Origin: Treponema sp.
Lineage (GTDB): Bacteria; Spirochaetota; Spirochaetia; Treponematales; Breznakiellaceae
Direction of reading: 5' to 3'
NCBI GenBank assembly: GCA_009787795.1
Contig: WQSP01000002.1
Coordinates: forward strand, 1 to 45,130
Length of the DNA stretch: 45,130 bases
This document shows, one piece after another, positions 1 to 7,899 of this stretch. The stretch's first letter is position 1, and every line of letters begins with the position of its first letter. Below the pieces are notes generated by a model, which saw only the letters and a list, made by a program, of their open reading frames with translations, searched no databases and was not told where the DNA came from. Position numbers and translations under genes: made by a program.

Positions 1-638
1 ATTTTTCCCGCTCTTGCCATTGCGGTAAGGTCGCGCGAAAACGTATCTAAAATAGGCGTTAACACAGGATATGTTGCAGGCTTAATCCGCGGCTGACGTT
101 CGGTTTCTACTGTTGTCTTTTGGTTGTATCTTTCTCTGTGAACATAAAACGGCTGATACCTTTCTGTTGCCGAAACAAAATCTTCGTTTCTGGAAGCAGG
201 CTGATTGAAAGTTGTTTGAATTATAACCCTCATCATGTCGGTGTCAACCGCGCGCTGATTCAAATAGACCTGCACGCTTGAATCCTGTTCGCGCATTGCG
301 GCAAAAAGAATATGCTCTGTGCCAAGATAATCGCTGCCCATCGCTCTTGCTTCTTCTGTTGCGACATCCAACATGTTTTTTGTCCGTCTGGACGGAGGCA
401 CTTCGCCTTTTATTATAAGACCCGGGATTCTCGGAATGGAACTTTCAAGGATATGGCGAAACTCGGGGATGTCGATTCTTAAAAAAATCAATGCTTTGCA
501 GGCGGTTCCTCCGCCTTCTTTTAACATTGCAATTATTATATGTTCAGGCAAAAGCTGATCGGAGTTAAAACGTTTTGCCTCTTCCTGTGCGTGTGTAGAT
601 AAAAGTCTTTGTACCCTGTTTGTAAGTCCCTTAAACAA
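1..638 (-). CDS. clpC: Clp-family AAA+ ATPase, N-terminal part (partial)
   Basis: This is the N-terminal end of a Clp protease ATP-binding subunit or disaggregase. It is absent from the ORF track because it runs off the left edge. Reading the minus strand from a TTG at 638 gives a protein beginning MFKGLTNRVQRLLSTHAQEE, followed by LLPEHIIIAML and YLGTEHILFAAMREQ. These are the two halves of the Clp N-domain repeat, residues about 1-150. A linker rich in Arg, Thr and Pro leads toward the first AAA module, which lies outside the window. The TTG start is supported by GAGGTG about 5 nt upstream and by the domain beginning exactly there. ClpC/ClpA/ClpB cannot be separated without the rest of the gene. 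A housekeeping promoter sits just upstream and overlaps the stop codon of the preceding gene. Confidence 0.85.
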   Translation of the reverse strand, partial: MFKGLTNRVQRLLSTHAQEEAKRFNSDQLLPEHIIIAMLKEGGGTACKALIFLRIDIPEFRHILESSIPRIPGLIIKGEVPPSRRTKNMLDVATEEARAMGSDYLGTEHILFAAMREQDSSVQVYLNQRAVDTDMMRVIIQTTFNQPASRNEDFVSATERYQPFYVHRERYNQKTTVETERQPRIKPATYPVLTPILDTFSRDLTAMARAGK

Positions 639-655
639 AATTGCACCTCGTATTA

Positions 656-684
656 ATTATAATTTAATTTTGCATTTTTCTCAA
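656..684 (-). promoter_or_regulatory. Promoter of the Clp ATPase gene
   Basis: On the minus strand, TTGAGA is followed after exactly 17 nt by a perfect TATAAT, and a GAGG ribosome-binding site and TTG start follow. The -35 box overlaps the TGA stop codon of the DUF192 gene, so the Clp gene can be transcribed apart from its upstream neighbours. No CIRCE-like or HrcA-type inverted repeat was seen. Confidence 0.7.
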
Positions 685-1199
685 CGAATGGAGCTCAAAT
701 TAATCCTGTCGCCTTCCCTTATCCCTGTTTTTAAAAACCACCCTTGAGGCACTTCCAATGCATAGCGTACAGAACGGCTGGATGCAATTGAACTTAAATC
801 GTTGGGATGCATATCCTTTATGTCGATAATCCTTCCGTCGCTTGAAATAAACGCGATGGAAAGCGGGATAAGCGTGTTCTTCATCCAAAACGACAAAATT
901 TCGTCTTTTTCAAAAACGAAAAACATACCCTGCCCTTCGGGAAGATTTTGTCTGTGCATTAAACCTTTCGCTCTTTCTTCAGGCGTGCGCGCAATCTCAG
1001 TCTTTACCGTTGCAAGCACAACCCCGTCTCTTTCGATTGGAAATTCATGTATATCCAGCTTCTGCGAATTACAAGAAACCAAGAAAAAAATTAAGATTAT
1101 TAACCACAAACCACACGAACTTATACTTCGATTTCCTTTTCGCTCTCCGTGAAAATCCGTGAAAATCCGTGGACTATATCTTTTATCTCTAGAATTCAT
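681..1199 (-). CDS. DUF192 family lipoprotein
   Basis: The mature part matches DUF192 (YbcO-like, PF02643 type): KGLMHRQNLPEGQGMFFVF, then FWMKNTLIPLSIAFI and ALEVPQGWFLKTGI, in the usual order. A hydrophobic stretch ending LVSC at about residues 30-43 is a lipobox, so it is probably an exported lipoprotein. The function of DUF192 is unknown. The ATG at 1199 overlaps the end of the upstream gene by 11 bp, which suggests translational coupling. The first ~28 residues before the hydrophobic stretch are odd: residues 7-20 (RYSPRIFTDFHGER) are the translation of a dispersed repeat. Either the signal peptide is preceded by a repeat-derived extension, or a non-ATG start lies further in, such as the TTG before WLIILIFF. 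Confidence 0.8.
   Translation of the reverse strand: MNSRDKRYSPRIFTDFHGERKGNRSISSCGLWLIILIFFLVSCNSQKLDIHEFPIERDGVVLATVKTEIARTPEERAKGLMHRQNLPEGQGMFFVFEKDEILSFWMKNTLIPLSIAFISSDGRIIDIKDMHPNDLSSIASSRSVRYALEVPQGWFLKTGIREGDRINLSSIR
1145..1180. repeat. Dispersed AATCCGTG-type repeat, copy inside the DUF192 gene
   Basis: Three 10-bp units of the form AATCCGTG+NN occur in a row, followed by GGACTATAT. The same element occurs at 1796-1936, 7900-7927, 8095-8118 and 27671-27703. Read on the minus strand it is translated in frame as YSPRIFTDFHG at the N-terminus of the DUF192 lipoprotein. Confidence 0.85.
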
Positions 1200-1749
1200 T
1201 TACAAATTCCTGGCGCATGCGGACCTGACCCGATTCTATTAAACCGGATTCTTCCAGAATATCGTTAAAGACTACCCTGTCTATATATTTGACCGTAAGC
1301 GGACGTTCTATAGCAATACGGGTTTCTTCAGTTTCCCAGACTGCGATACGGGGATCAAGATAATTCGGCTCTCCGTACTGTTCCACAAACCGCATAAAAA
1401 TCGAGTAATGATCGATAATCGCGGTATTCATGGTAAACGACATGATAAAAACATTGCCGTCCCTTAATTGAAAAAAAGCGCGGCTTATAAACGATACGCC
1501 TGTTGTCTCTACAAGGCTTTGCTCTCTTGCAGGCAGAAAGGATACGTCCCTGTCGCCTCTAAAGAGAAACAGCGAATCCTGTATCAATTTTTCCTTTAAA
1601 TCGTCAAGACTCATTCCAAGAGTAAGTTCCCTAAACTGCCTTGGCAGAGACGTTTCTTCTTCATTTGAAGAAGCTGCAGGCGCTTCCTGCGCCCACAAAT
1701 TAACATGAAGAAATATTATTAATATTACCGCAAACCATTTTTTTACCAT
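1189..1749 (-). CDS. Secreted hypothetical protein
   Basis: I do not recognise this 186-residue protein. It begins with a clear signal peptide, MVKKWFAVILIIFLHVNLWAQ, with a likely cut after WAQ. A Ser/Glu-rich linker and an alpha/beta-looking domain follow, with LTLGMSLDDLKEKL, a phrase seen in small periplasmic proteins that track a helix-turn unit. It is followed by the DUF192 lipoprotein with an 11-bp overlap, so the two are likely co-transcribed. There is no Shine-Dalgarno sequence before the ATG. A GATAAT hexamer lies 8 nt upstream, the same geometry as several other unit-leading genes here, so the message may be leaderless. The protein probably works in the periplasm. Confidence 0.75.
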   Translation of the reverse strand: MVKKWFAVILIIFLHVNLWAQEAPAASSNEEETSLPRQFRELTLGMSLDDLKEKLIQDSLFLFRGDRDVSFLPAREQSLVETTGVSFISRAFFQLRDGNVFIMSFTMNTAIIDHYSIFMRFVEQYGEPNYLDPRIAVWETEETRIAIERPLTVKYIDRVVFNDILEESGLIESGQVRMRQEFVNEF

Positions 1750-1795
1750 ATTAGTATATTATCGGAGGATCGCTGTTTTAATAAAGATAAGAGGG

Positions 1796-1936
1796 TCCAC
1801 GAATTTACACGGATTTTCACGAAGCAAAATTCCATTGTCCACGAATTTACACGGATTTTCACGAAAAACCTTAGTACTAATCCGTGGCAATCCGTGCTAA
1901 TCCGTGGACCATCCTCTTAATTTTAATCCGTGGACC
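1796..1936. repeat. Cluster of four dispersed AATCCGTG-type repeats
   Basis: Two direct 28-bp copies beginning TCCACGAATTTACACGGATT lie at 1796-1823 and 1838-1865. An inverted copy with three 10-bp AATCCGTG units is at 1878-1910, and a short inverted copy is at 1924-1936. The second direct copy and the inverted copy can fold into a long imperfect hairpin. This cluster fills most of the 199-bp gap between the signal-peptide gene and the cyclic-nucleotide-binding gene. No gene is visible in the gap. Confidence 0.9.
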
Positions 1937-1948
1937 ATATATATAGAG

Positions 1949-3181
1949 TTAGGCTATCGGTTTGTTTTCCAGGCGGACCTTTTCCAAGTGCTGCATTTTG
2001 CGGTAGTAGGCGATTTGTTTGGGTATTTCCTTGACGTCTTTGATGAAGAGCTTTTCGTTCATTATCTGGAAGGCGTGGTTTTCCATCAGTTTTTTGCCGT
2101 AAATCGAGGCATCTCCCTGAGAAAGACCAACCATGTTGATAAGCTCCTTAAGGCCGAAATCGAATGAATAATTGGTGGAAGACATTATGTCAACCTTTTT
2201 TTTGTCCAACTGGATTTGAAGCATGTCGTACATTCTGCCCAAAGGCTCGCTTATTTGGGTGTTGATTATTTGCCTGTAAATAAGCCAAATGCGCTCGGAC
2301 AAAAGGGTCGTAAGACGCGAGATAAGCTGAGGTTGAGTTGAAATCATTTTTTGAAAGTTTTCCTTGTTAACTGCCATAAGCTGACAGTCTTCGTAGGCGA
2401 CGGCTCCTGCGGCTCTTGGTTTTGATTCCAAAAGGGCCATTTCGCCGAAAATATCGCCCGTTTTCAATACGGCAAGCAGAATCTCGTTGTTCTCTGTCAC
2501 TTTGATGATTTTTACGGAACCCTTTTGAATGACAAAAAGCTCGTCGCCCGGTTCGCCTTCGCAAAAAACAATCTGGCCTTTGGTATATGTGCGGTTGTTT
2601 TCGCCGGGCGGAAACGACTTTTGAACGTTCTTAACGTAGGGAGCGATTTTTTTTAAACGTTCAATGGCAGTTTGCGTATTTTCGTCTTTTGGACAGCATT
2701 TAACAAATTTCTGATATGCGTAAAAAGCCTGATCAAACTGATTTTGTTTTGCATAATACTCGGCGACTTCGAATATGTGGCTTGCATCTTCTGCGGCGTT
2801 GTTTTTCAGGGTAAGCCGCGTAAGAGCTTCGTCAAGGTATCGCATTCTCTTTGAGAATTGCAGTATGATCTTCAAGGCTACAGGGGCGTTATTTTGAATC
2901 AGTTGGCTGAACTGTTCTTTTTGGACAGAAATGAGAGTAACGTCGGTAAGAGCCCTTGCGGTCTCGATATGACTGTTGCCGGACATGGTGGAAACAACGC
3001 CGAAAAAATCGCCGGGGCCCAATGTATCGCCCTGCTCTTCGGCGACAATTTGAACTTCCTTGGAAAGCCTTACCTTTCCTGTGCGAATAATGAAAAACTT
3101 GTCTGCATTCCTTTTGCCTTCGACAATTATATACGAATTTTCGGCAAAATTAACGAATGACAGTTGAAGCGGCGCGGCCAT
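1949..3181 (-). CDS. Regulator with two cyclic-nucleotide-binding domains
   Basis: Two CNB (Crp-type) beta-roll domains are visible. The first is at residues ~10-120 (IIRTGKVRLSKE, LGPGDFFG). The second is at ~200-305 (GEPGDELFVIQKGSVKII, LKTGDIFGEMALLESKPRAAGAVA) and carries the canonical GEMALL...RAA phosphate-binding cassette. The first has only a degenerate cassette. A short TPR-like helical pair (AEYYAKQNQFDQAFYAYQKFVKCCP) lies between them. The C-terminal ~100 residues look like a Crp-type winged helix (FGLKELINMVGLSQGDASIYGKKL), so it may bind DNA. The ORF track starts at 3193. I prefer the ATG at 3181 because GAGG lies 6 nt upstream. It is transcribed alone from a strong promoter. The ligand is unknown. 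Confidence 0.85.
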   Translation of the reverse strand: MAAPLQLSFVNFAENSYIIVEGKRNADKFFIIRTGKVRLSKEVQIVAEEQGDTLGPGDFFGVVSTMSGNSHIETARALTDVTLISVQKEQFSQLIQNNAPVALKIILQFSKRMRYLDEALTRLTLKNNAAEDASHIFEVAEYYAKQNQFDQAFYAYQKFVKCCPKDENTQTAIERLKKIAPYVKNVQKSFPPGENNRTYTKGQIVFCEGEPGDELFVIQKGSVKIIKVTENNEILLAVLKTGDIFGEMALLESKPRAAGAVAYEDCQLMAVNKENFQKMISTQPQLISRLTTLLSERIWLIYRQIINTQISEPLGRMYDMLQIQLDKKKVDIMSSTNYSFDFGLKELINMVGLSQGDASIYGKKLMENHAFQIMNEKLFIKDVKEIPKQIAYYRKMQHLEKVRLENKPIA

Positions 3182-3204
3182 GTCCCCCCTCATCTCCCGG
3201 TCTC

Positions 3205-3234
3205 AGTATAGGAATTATATCGACATCTTGTCAA
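3205..3234 (-). promoter_or_regulatory. Promoter of the double CNB regulator
   Basis: On the minus strand a perfect TTGACA is followed after 18 nt by TATACT. The expected start site is about 15-20 nt before the preferred ATG at 3181. The gap is shared with the divergent plus-strand gene, for which no convincing promoter was found. Confidence 0.65.
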
Positions 3235-3341
3235 CAGCCCTTAAACCGCGCAGTTATCCCTGCCTTTCGCGGCGCAAACCGGGATTTTTGAATTAATGAT
3301 TTTATTTGCTTGCTTTTTTGCCCGTTTCAAGCCGATAATAA

Positions 3342-3794
3342 ATGAAAGCCATGAACAAACGTATTAATTTTGAAGATACAATTTTTATTCTCAATGTAAG
3401 GATCCGCATGATTCGGGACCTTATGCAGCTTGATACGGATGCCGAGGTTTTCTACAAACAAACAGCAGGCGACATCGAATTCATAAGTTCCTGCCTTGAT
3501 ATGCTCTCCGACAAATTTGTCGCAAATCTCAAATTCCTTGACCGCGAAACCGAAGCCGACAATATCCTGGATGCCGAATGGCAGTTCGGTCAGCTTTTAA
3601 ACGAAGTTACCAACAACTCAAGTCCTTTTTCGCCGAGCCTTTTTCCCGAACTTCCCATTATTGTCGCAAAACTGAGAACAGACAGTCAGAAACGCAAGAA
3701 ACTGATTGAGGATTCATACGTTCCCTCGGAACAAGCCTCCAACGAACCTGTAGTAAGCCATGCCGAGTTAAACGGTCTTTTGGGAAGCGCCTGA
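3342..3794 (+). CDS. Conserved hypothetical protein
   Basis: This 150-residue soluble protein is not recognised. It has no signal peptide or membrane segment. The N-terminal ~90 residues are predicted helical (IRMIRDLMQLDTDAEVFYKQTAGDIEFISSCLDML) with a heptad-like look, and the C-terminus is Ser/Pro-rich and probably flexible. Two starts are possible, ATG at 3342 or ATG at 3351 (MNKRIN). Neither has a good ribosome-binding site. It ends 5 bp before rsmD, so the two form an operon. The length and helical content would suit a small regulator or adaptor, but no function can be claimed. Confidence 0.7.
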   Translation: MKAMNKRINFEDTIFILNVRIRMIRDLMQLDTDAEVFYKQTAGDIEFISSCLDMLSDKFVANLKFLDRETEADNILDAEWQFGQLLNEVTNNSSPFSPSLFPELPIIVAKLRTDSQKRKKLIEDSYVPSEQASNEPVVSHAELNGLLGSA

Positions 3795-3799
3795 AATTA

Positions 3800-4339
3800 G
3801 TGAGAATAACAGGCGGCGTACTTGGCGGAAGAAAGGTTAATGTCCCCAAAGGCACAGAAGAAATAAGACCCAGTATGGACAGAATGCGCGAATCCGTGTT
3901 TGCGTCTTTGGGAGAAATTGCGAGCCTTTCGTTTCTTGACATTTTTTCGGGCTCCGGAATTATAGCCCTTGAAGCGGCTTCACGGGGAGCTTCAATTGTC
4001 GAAGCCGTTGAGCAGGACAGGCAAAAAAGCAAAGTCCTTCTGGAAAATGTTTCCATGTCTCCCGTCAGGATAAACTGCCGTTTTTTGCCTGCGGAGCTTT
4101 ATGTCAAAAGGGCAAAATCGCCGTTTGACATAATTTTCCTTGACCCGCCGTTTCCGTATCAGTTCAAATGGGAATTAACAGAAAATATTTCAATGTCAAA
4201 TCTTGTCAAAAACGGAACGAGGATTCTGATTCACAGACCAAGACCGGAATTTTTAAAAACGGATATTGCGAATCTTGAAAGAACGGATTCAAGAGAATAC
4301 GGAAGATCGGTAGTTGATTTTTTCTTGTTTTTTAAGTAA
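3800..4339 (+). CDS. rsmD: 16S rRNA (guanine966-N2)-methyltransferase RsmD
   Basis: This is a class I SAM-dependent methyltransferase of the RsmD family, which methylates G966 of 16S rRNA in the assembled small subunit. The family signature MRITGGVLGGRKVNVPKG is at the start, RPSMDRMRESVFASL follows, then the SAM-binding loop LDIFSGSGIIALEAASRGA (residues ~45-63) and the catalytic motif IV FLDPPFPY (~113-120). At 179 residues it is the normal length. The start codon is GTG, placed 5 bp after the upstream stop. It is likely cytoplasmic and constitutive. Confidence 0.93.
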   Translation: MRITGGVLGGRKVNVPKGTEEIRPSMDRMRESVFASLGEIASLSFLDIFSGSGIIALEAASRGASIVEAVEQDRQKSKVLLENVSMSPVRINCRFLPAELYVKRAKSPFDIIFLDPPFPYQFKWELTENISMSNLVKNGTRILIHRPRPEFLKTDIANLERTDSREYGRSVVDFFLFFK

Positions 4340-4353
4340 AATATGCCTATAAT
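4325..4353 (+). promoter_or_regulatory. Promoter of the TPR/rlmN operon
   Basis: TTGTTT is followed after exactly 17 nt by a perfect TATAAT. The predicted start is near 4360, about 12 nt before the ATG at 4372. The -35 box lies inside the last codons of rsmD. Confidence 0.6.
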
Positions 4354-4371
4354 ACAATAATAAAGAAAAAA

Positions 4372-4728
4372 ATGGATTTTATGGATAAAAAAATACTGGA
4401 AAAGTTCGATGACAAAAACGCATTTATAAAAGTTACATCATCTGCCCCCGGAGTGGAGGGGTCCTCGAAAGCGGCATTAAACCGGAAAGGCAATCAAAAG
4501 TTCAACGAAGGCGACATCGAGGCTGCAAGAAGAATCTTCATGACAACAAATTATTCGGACGGCCTTTCAAGAGTCGGCGACAATTACAGTTCAAAGGCAA
4601 GACCTCTTGAGGCTCTTCGCATGTTCTGGATGGCGCATGACAGAAAAAAAGCCGATCCTTTGATTGAAAGGGTTGCCTGGCTTTTACAGGACATAATGAA
4701 TGAAAAACAGGAAGTAAAAAATGAATGA
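4372..4728 (+). CDS. Short helical hypothetical protein upstream of TPR gene
   Basis: This 118-residue soluble protein carries a single degenerate TPR-like pair (ALNRKGNQKFNEGDIEAARRIFMTTNYSDGLSRVGDNYSSKARPLEALRMFWMAHD), roughly residues 35-90. The first 30 residues look disordered. Its last codons overlap the start of the TPR gene by 8 bp, so translation is coupled and the two products may act together. A second ATG at 4381 is possible. No enzyme motif is visible and the role is unknown. Confidence 0.7.
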   Translation: MDFMDKKILEKFDDKNAFIKVTSSAPGVEGSSKAALNRKGNQKFNEGDIEAARRIFMTTNYSDGLSRVGDNYSSKARPLEALRMFWMAHDRKKADPLIERVAWLLQDIMNEKQEVKNE

Positions 4729-5830
4729 AACCCAATTTGCGGAAGATGCCAACCGATCGCCCGAATCAGGACGAATAACCGATATTTCCAAAAACGGATA
4801 TCAGCTTTTAAAGGAAAACAAGGTAAGCGATGCCATTGACTGCTTTACAAAAATACTCCTTATGGACGAGAACAACAATTATGCCCTTGTCGGCATGGGA
4901 GACGCAACCCGAAAATCGGGCTCAACGCGTGATGCGATAAAATATTACCAAAGATGCCTTGTTCATCACCCGGGAAACAATTACGCGCTTTTCGGTCTTG
5001 CCGACTGCTACAAGGTGCTTAACCAATATCAAAAAGCGATTGAAATTTGGGAGCAGTACCTTCTTCATGACGACAAAAACATTACGGTTCTTACAAGAAT
5101 TGCGGACGCATACAGAAAAGTGCGCGATTTTGCAAATTCAAAAAATACCTATCTGAAAGTTTTGGAAATGGAAAGCTCGAATCCGTATGCGATTATCGGT
5201 CTTGGACATTTGCATTATGATTTCAAGGAATACAAGGACGCGCTTTGTTACTGGGAAAAAATGATGACTGCCGGCATGGATGATGTCGACATACGCGTTC
5301 TTACCTCGATTGGAAACTGTCACAGAAAATTAAAAACTTTTCAGGAAGGCATTCCGTTTTTTGAAACCGCGTTAAAAAGGGAACCTCATAATTTTTACGC
5401 GCTTTTTGGACTTGCCGACTGCTATAGGGGCTTGAATCAGATTGAAAACTCTCTTAAATATTGGAATCGAATTCTTGACAACGACCCCAGAAACAAAATG
5501 ATACTTACGCGCACAGGGGATGCCTACCGCAATTTGGGCGATTATGAAAATTCAAAATTGTTTTACGAAAAAGCGCTTAACATCGAGTTTGACACTTATG
5601 CCGTTATGGGTCTTGCGTTAATTTCAAAAGCCCAAGGAAAATACGAAGAGGCGGTGATTTCATTTAACAGATTGATTCAGCAGGACAATAAAAATTATCG
5701 TCTTTATGTCGAACTTGGCGAATGTTACATTAAAATGAACGACAGGAGAAAGGCAAGGGAAACGCTCGAAAATTTTCAAAAACTCGGCATAAAAAACCAA
5801 AAGGTTTGTGAAATGCTGGAAAGCCTTTAA
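4721..5830 (+). CDS. Tetratricopeptide repeat protein
   Basis: The 369 residues consist almost wholly of TPR units, about nine. The 34-residue phase is easy to see from recurring phrases such as NNYALVGMGDATRK, NNYALFGLADCYKVLNQYQKAI, NPYAIIGLGHLHYDFKEYKDAL and NFYALFGLADCYRGLNQ. There is no signal peptide, so it is cytoplasmic. TPR superhelices are protein-binding scaffolds, and nothing in the sequence names the partner. It overlaps its upstream neighbour by 8 bp and the rlmN start by 23 bp, a tight three-gene operon. Near-identical consecutive units suggest internal duplication. Confidence 0.88.
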   Translation: MNETQFAEDANRSPESGRITDISKNGYQLLKENKVSDAIDCFTKILLMDENNNYALVGMGDATRKSGSTRDAIKYYQRCLVHHPGNNYALFGLADCYKVLNQYQKAIEIWEQYLLHDDKNITVLTRIADAYRKVRDFANSKNTYLKVLEMESSNPYAIIGLGHLHYDFKEYKDALCYWEKMMTAGMDDVDIRVLTSIGNCHRKLKTFQEGIPFFETALKREPHNFYALFGLADCYRGLNQIENSLKYWNRILDNDPRNKMILTRTGDAYRNLGDYENSKLFYEKALNIEFDTYAVMGLALISKAQGKYEEAVISFNRLIQQDNKNYRLYVELGECYIKMNDRRKARETLENFQKLGIKNQKVCEMLESL

Positions 5831-6872
5831 CGTGACAAAAAATGCCGGGTTGGTGCCTCTTGCGGGAAAAAACATCAAGGAACTTGAAGAACTTCTCTCT
5901 CCCCTGCCCCGTTTCAGAAGCGCCCAAATATACGAATGGATTTTAAAAGGCGTTTTTTCCTTTGAAGAAATGACAAACATCCCTTCCGATTTAAAAAACG
6001 AATTGCCGCAAAAATTCCGTTTTTTTGACACGACGGTAAAAAGCTGTGAAGAAGACGGCAAAACAAAAAAAATTGCAGTTGAATTGAAAGACAATTCCAA
6101 AATCGAAGCCGTTTTGCTGGAAGACGGAAACGATCGCAAAACTGCATGCCTTTCCACACAGGTTGGATGTCCTGCAGGATGCGTATTTTGCAAAACAGGC
6201 TCTCTTGGGTTCAAACGAAATTTGGAATACCATGAAATTACGGAGCAATTTTTTCATTTGAAAAATTTAACAAATGAAGATGGCATCGGCAACATCGTAA
6301 TTATGGGAATGGGAGAGCCTTTATTAAACTATGACAATTTAAAAACTGCAATTGAAACATTTACAGACAAAAAGGGAATGAATTTTTCCAAAAGGCGCAT
6401 AACAGTATCCACCTGCGGCATAGTTGACGGCCTGAATAAAATCGCGCAAAACGGGCCTTATGTGCGATTGGCGCTTTCTCTTGCAACGGCGGATGAAGAT
6501 TTAAGAAACAAATTAATGCCCGTAACAAAAGCAAACCCTTTGGATAAAATAAAAGAAGCGCTTTTAATTTACCAAAAAAAATCCGGAAGCAGAATCACGC
6601 TTGAACTTCCATTGCTTGGCGGCATTAACACACGCGAAAAAGACGCACAAACGATCGCCAACTTTTCCAAAGGTTTGGACACTGTTATTAATTTAATACC
6701 ATGGAATCCTGTAGAAGGCCTTGGGTTCGAAGGAAAACAGATTTTGGAACCTTCCAAACCCGAGATCGAAAATTTTAAAAACATGCTTGAAAGAAAAAAG
6801 TTAAACGTAACATTGCGTCTTCATAAGGGGAAGAAAATAAACGGAGCATGCGGTCAATTGGGAAGCATCTAA
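5808..6872 (+). CDS. rlmN: 23S rRNA (adenine2503-C2)-methyltransferase RlmN
   Basis: This radical-SAM methyltransferase modifies A2503 of 23S rRNA and possibly A37 of some tRNAs. The iron-sulfur cluster cysteines are in VGCPAGCVFC (C121, C125, C128). The resolving cysteine of ACLSTQVG is at C114 and the methyl-carrying cysteine is in NGACGQL near the C-terminus (C348), so the full catalytic set is present. Other family phrases are GMGEPLLNYDN, RRITVSTCGIV and LALSLATADEDLR. The ATG at 5808 has AAGG 8 nt upstream. A GTG at 5832 just after the TPR stop is an alternative. Length (354) is normal. Confidence 0.95.
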   Translation: MKCWKAFNVTKNAGLVPLAGKNIKELEELLSPLPRFRSAQIYEWILKGVFSFEEMTNIPSDLKNELPQKFRFFDTTVKSCEEDGKTKKIAVELKDNSKIEAVLLEDGNDRKTACLSTQVGCPAGCVFCKTGSLGFKRNLEYHEITEQFFHLKNLTNEDGIGNIVIMGMGEPLLNYDNLKTAIETFTDKKGMNFSKRRITVSTCGIVDGLNKIAQNGPYVRLALSLATADEDLRNKLMPVTKANPLDKIKEALLIYQKKSGSRITLELPLLGGINTREKDAQTIANFSKGLDTVINLIPWNPVEGLGFEGKQILEPSKPEIENFKNMLERKKLNVTLRLHKGKKINGACGQLGSI

Positions 6873-6898
6873 AAATTTATTTTATTACTTAATTTTTA
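6870..6898. terminator. AT-only inverted repeat between convergent stops
   Basis: TAAAAATT and AATTTTTA form an 8-bp perfect stem with a 13-nt AT loop. It contains the TAA of rlmN on one arm and the TAA of the Rpn-type gene on the other. It could act as a weak bidirectional terminator, but it has no GC pairs. Confidence 0.4.
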
Positions 6899-7819
6899 AA
6901 GCCCTGCGATTTCTTCCAAAGAAAGCCCGGTGATTTCGCTGACGAAGTCCGGTGTATAACCTTTGGCGATTAGATTTCTGGCAATGGTTCTAGCGCCATT
7001 CTTCTCGCCGATTTTCTCACCTCTCTTTTCGCCTATTTTCTCACCCCTTCTTTCGCCTCTCTTTTCACCTTTTTCTTCGGCTTTGCGTATCGCGCAGGCT
7101 CTGTCCATTGCGAATAACTTTTTTCTGAACCAATAGTCTATATCGTCTCCGGTCATTGTTGCGAGATTGAATGCTTTTTCATCTGCCGTTTTTATCGCCG
7201 TATCCATCCTGACTACCTCCTCACGAAGTTCTCTTGGGCTGTTCTTGTCGAACCATGCAAGCCACCTGTTTAACGGATCGTTTAAATCCAAATGCTTTTT
7301 CTGCTTCCTGTACTTTACCATGTTTATGTAGTGTATTTCCAGCGCATTCGACAGTATTATATCATGCTCCGTATCTTCACGTAAATGAAAACAACTGTGA
7401 AAATGCCTGGTATTCGGGTAATTGTAATTAACTATGTTTATTCCTATCAAATCGGGCAGTTCAATGTAATCCTCTCCTGCTTTAAGGCTTCTTGAGTATT
7501 CACGGGTCAGATAAAAGAGGCTTCGCCTGTTCATGTTATGTTCGTCATCAATCTGCACCTCGATATTAACCATGGCTCCGGTTGGCAACATGGCTCTTAC
7601 GTCCAGAGTACAGGACTTTCCGTCCATAATTTCCGCCATGTAGGTAGTGTTTTCCAGGATTTCTACAGAAGTGAACATTTCATTCCCTGTTCTTCCCAGA
7701 ACCGCATTGATAAAACCCAGAAGTTGGATTTCATCTCCCTTTTCCCCAAAAATTTTGAAGAAAAGATAATTGTTTAGAGGGTCGTACAAAAACGATCCAG
7801 GTTCAATTAAATTTTTCAT
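6896..7819 (-). CDS. Rpn-family / PD-(D/E)XK nuclease-like protein
   Basis: The protein matches the family of putative transposases and recombination-promoting nucleases (Rpn, PF12784 type). It has PLNNYLFFKIFGE at the start, TLDVRAMLPTGAMVNIEVQ with the D...EVQ core of the PD-(D/E)XK fold at about residues 85-105, and YYLTREY-like RRSLFYLTREYSRSL. Family members promote RecA-independent recombination or are accessory domesticated genes. The ORF track starts at 7924, but its first 30 residues translate a dispersed repeat. The ATG at 7819 (MKNLIEPGSF) fits the family's usual N-terminus, and 7834 is also possible. Near the C-terminus lies a run of seven 4-residue units, GEKRGEKIGEK-like, followed by the usual family C-terminal helix pair. 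Confidence 0.8.
   Translation of the reverse strand: MKNLIEPGSFLYDPLNNYLFFKIFGEKGDEIQLLGFINAVLGRTGNEMFTSVEILENTTYMAEIMDGKSCTLDVRAMLPTGAMVNIEVQIDDEHNMNRRSLFYLTREYSRSLKAGEDYIELPDLIGINIVNYNYPNTRHFHSCFHLREDTEHDIILSNALEIHYINMVKYRKQKKHLDLNDPLNRWLAWFDKNSPRELREEVVRMDTAIKTADEKAFNLATMTGDDIDYWFRKKLFAMDRACAIRKAEEKGEKRGERRGEKIGEKRGEKIGEKNGARTIARNLIAKGYTPDFVSEITGLSLEEIAGL
6995..7078 (-). repeat. 12-bp tandem repeat (seven units) inside the Rpn-like gene
   Basis: Seven in-frame 12-bp units of the form GAR-AAR-ADA-GGY encode E-(E/K/R)-(K/R/I/N)-G four-residue units. Such charged tails are common in this family. The copy number is likely to vary by slippage without breaking the frame. Confidence 0.8.
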
Positions 7820-7899
7820 ACCCTTATATGGCATGAGAGTGCCGTTTTGCTTTAGTGAAAACGAATAAATTTTGAAAAAAATGAGAAATATTTTCTTTG

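Noticed and set aside
1796-1936. CRISPR array
   Set aside because: Copies are few, some are inverted, spacers are of uneven length and no cas gene is in the window.
1904-2167. Plus-strand ORF opposite the cyclic-nucleotide-binding gene
   Set aside because: It is the antisense shadow of the CNB gene, begins in repeat DNA, and has no ribosome-binding site or family match.
5660-6214. 184-residue minus ORF across the TPR/rlmN junction
   Set aside because: It lies opposite two well-supported genes, shows low-complexity Phe/Ser composition, and has no upstream signals.
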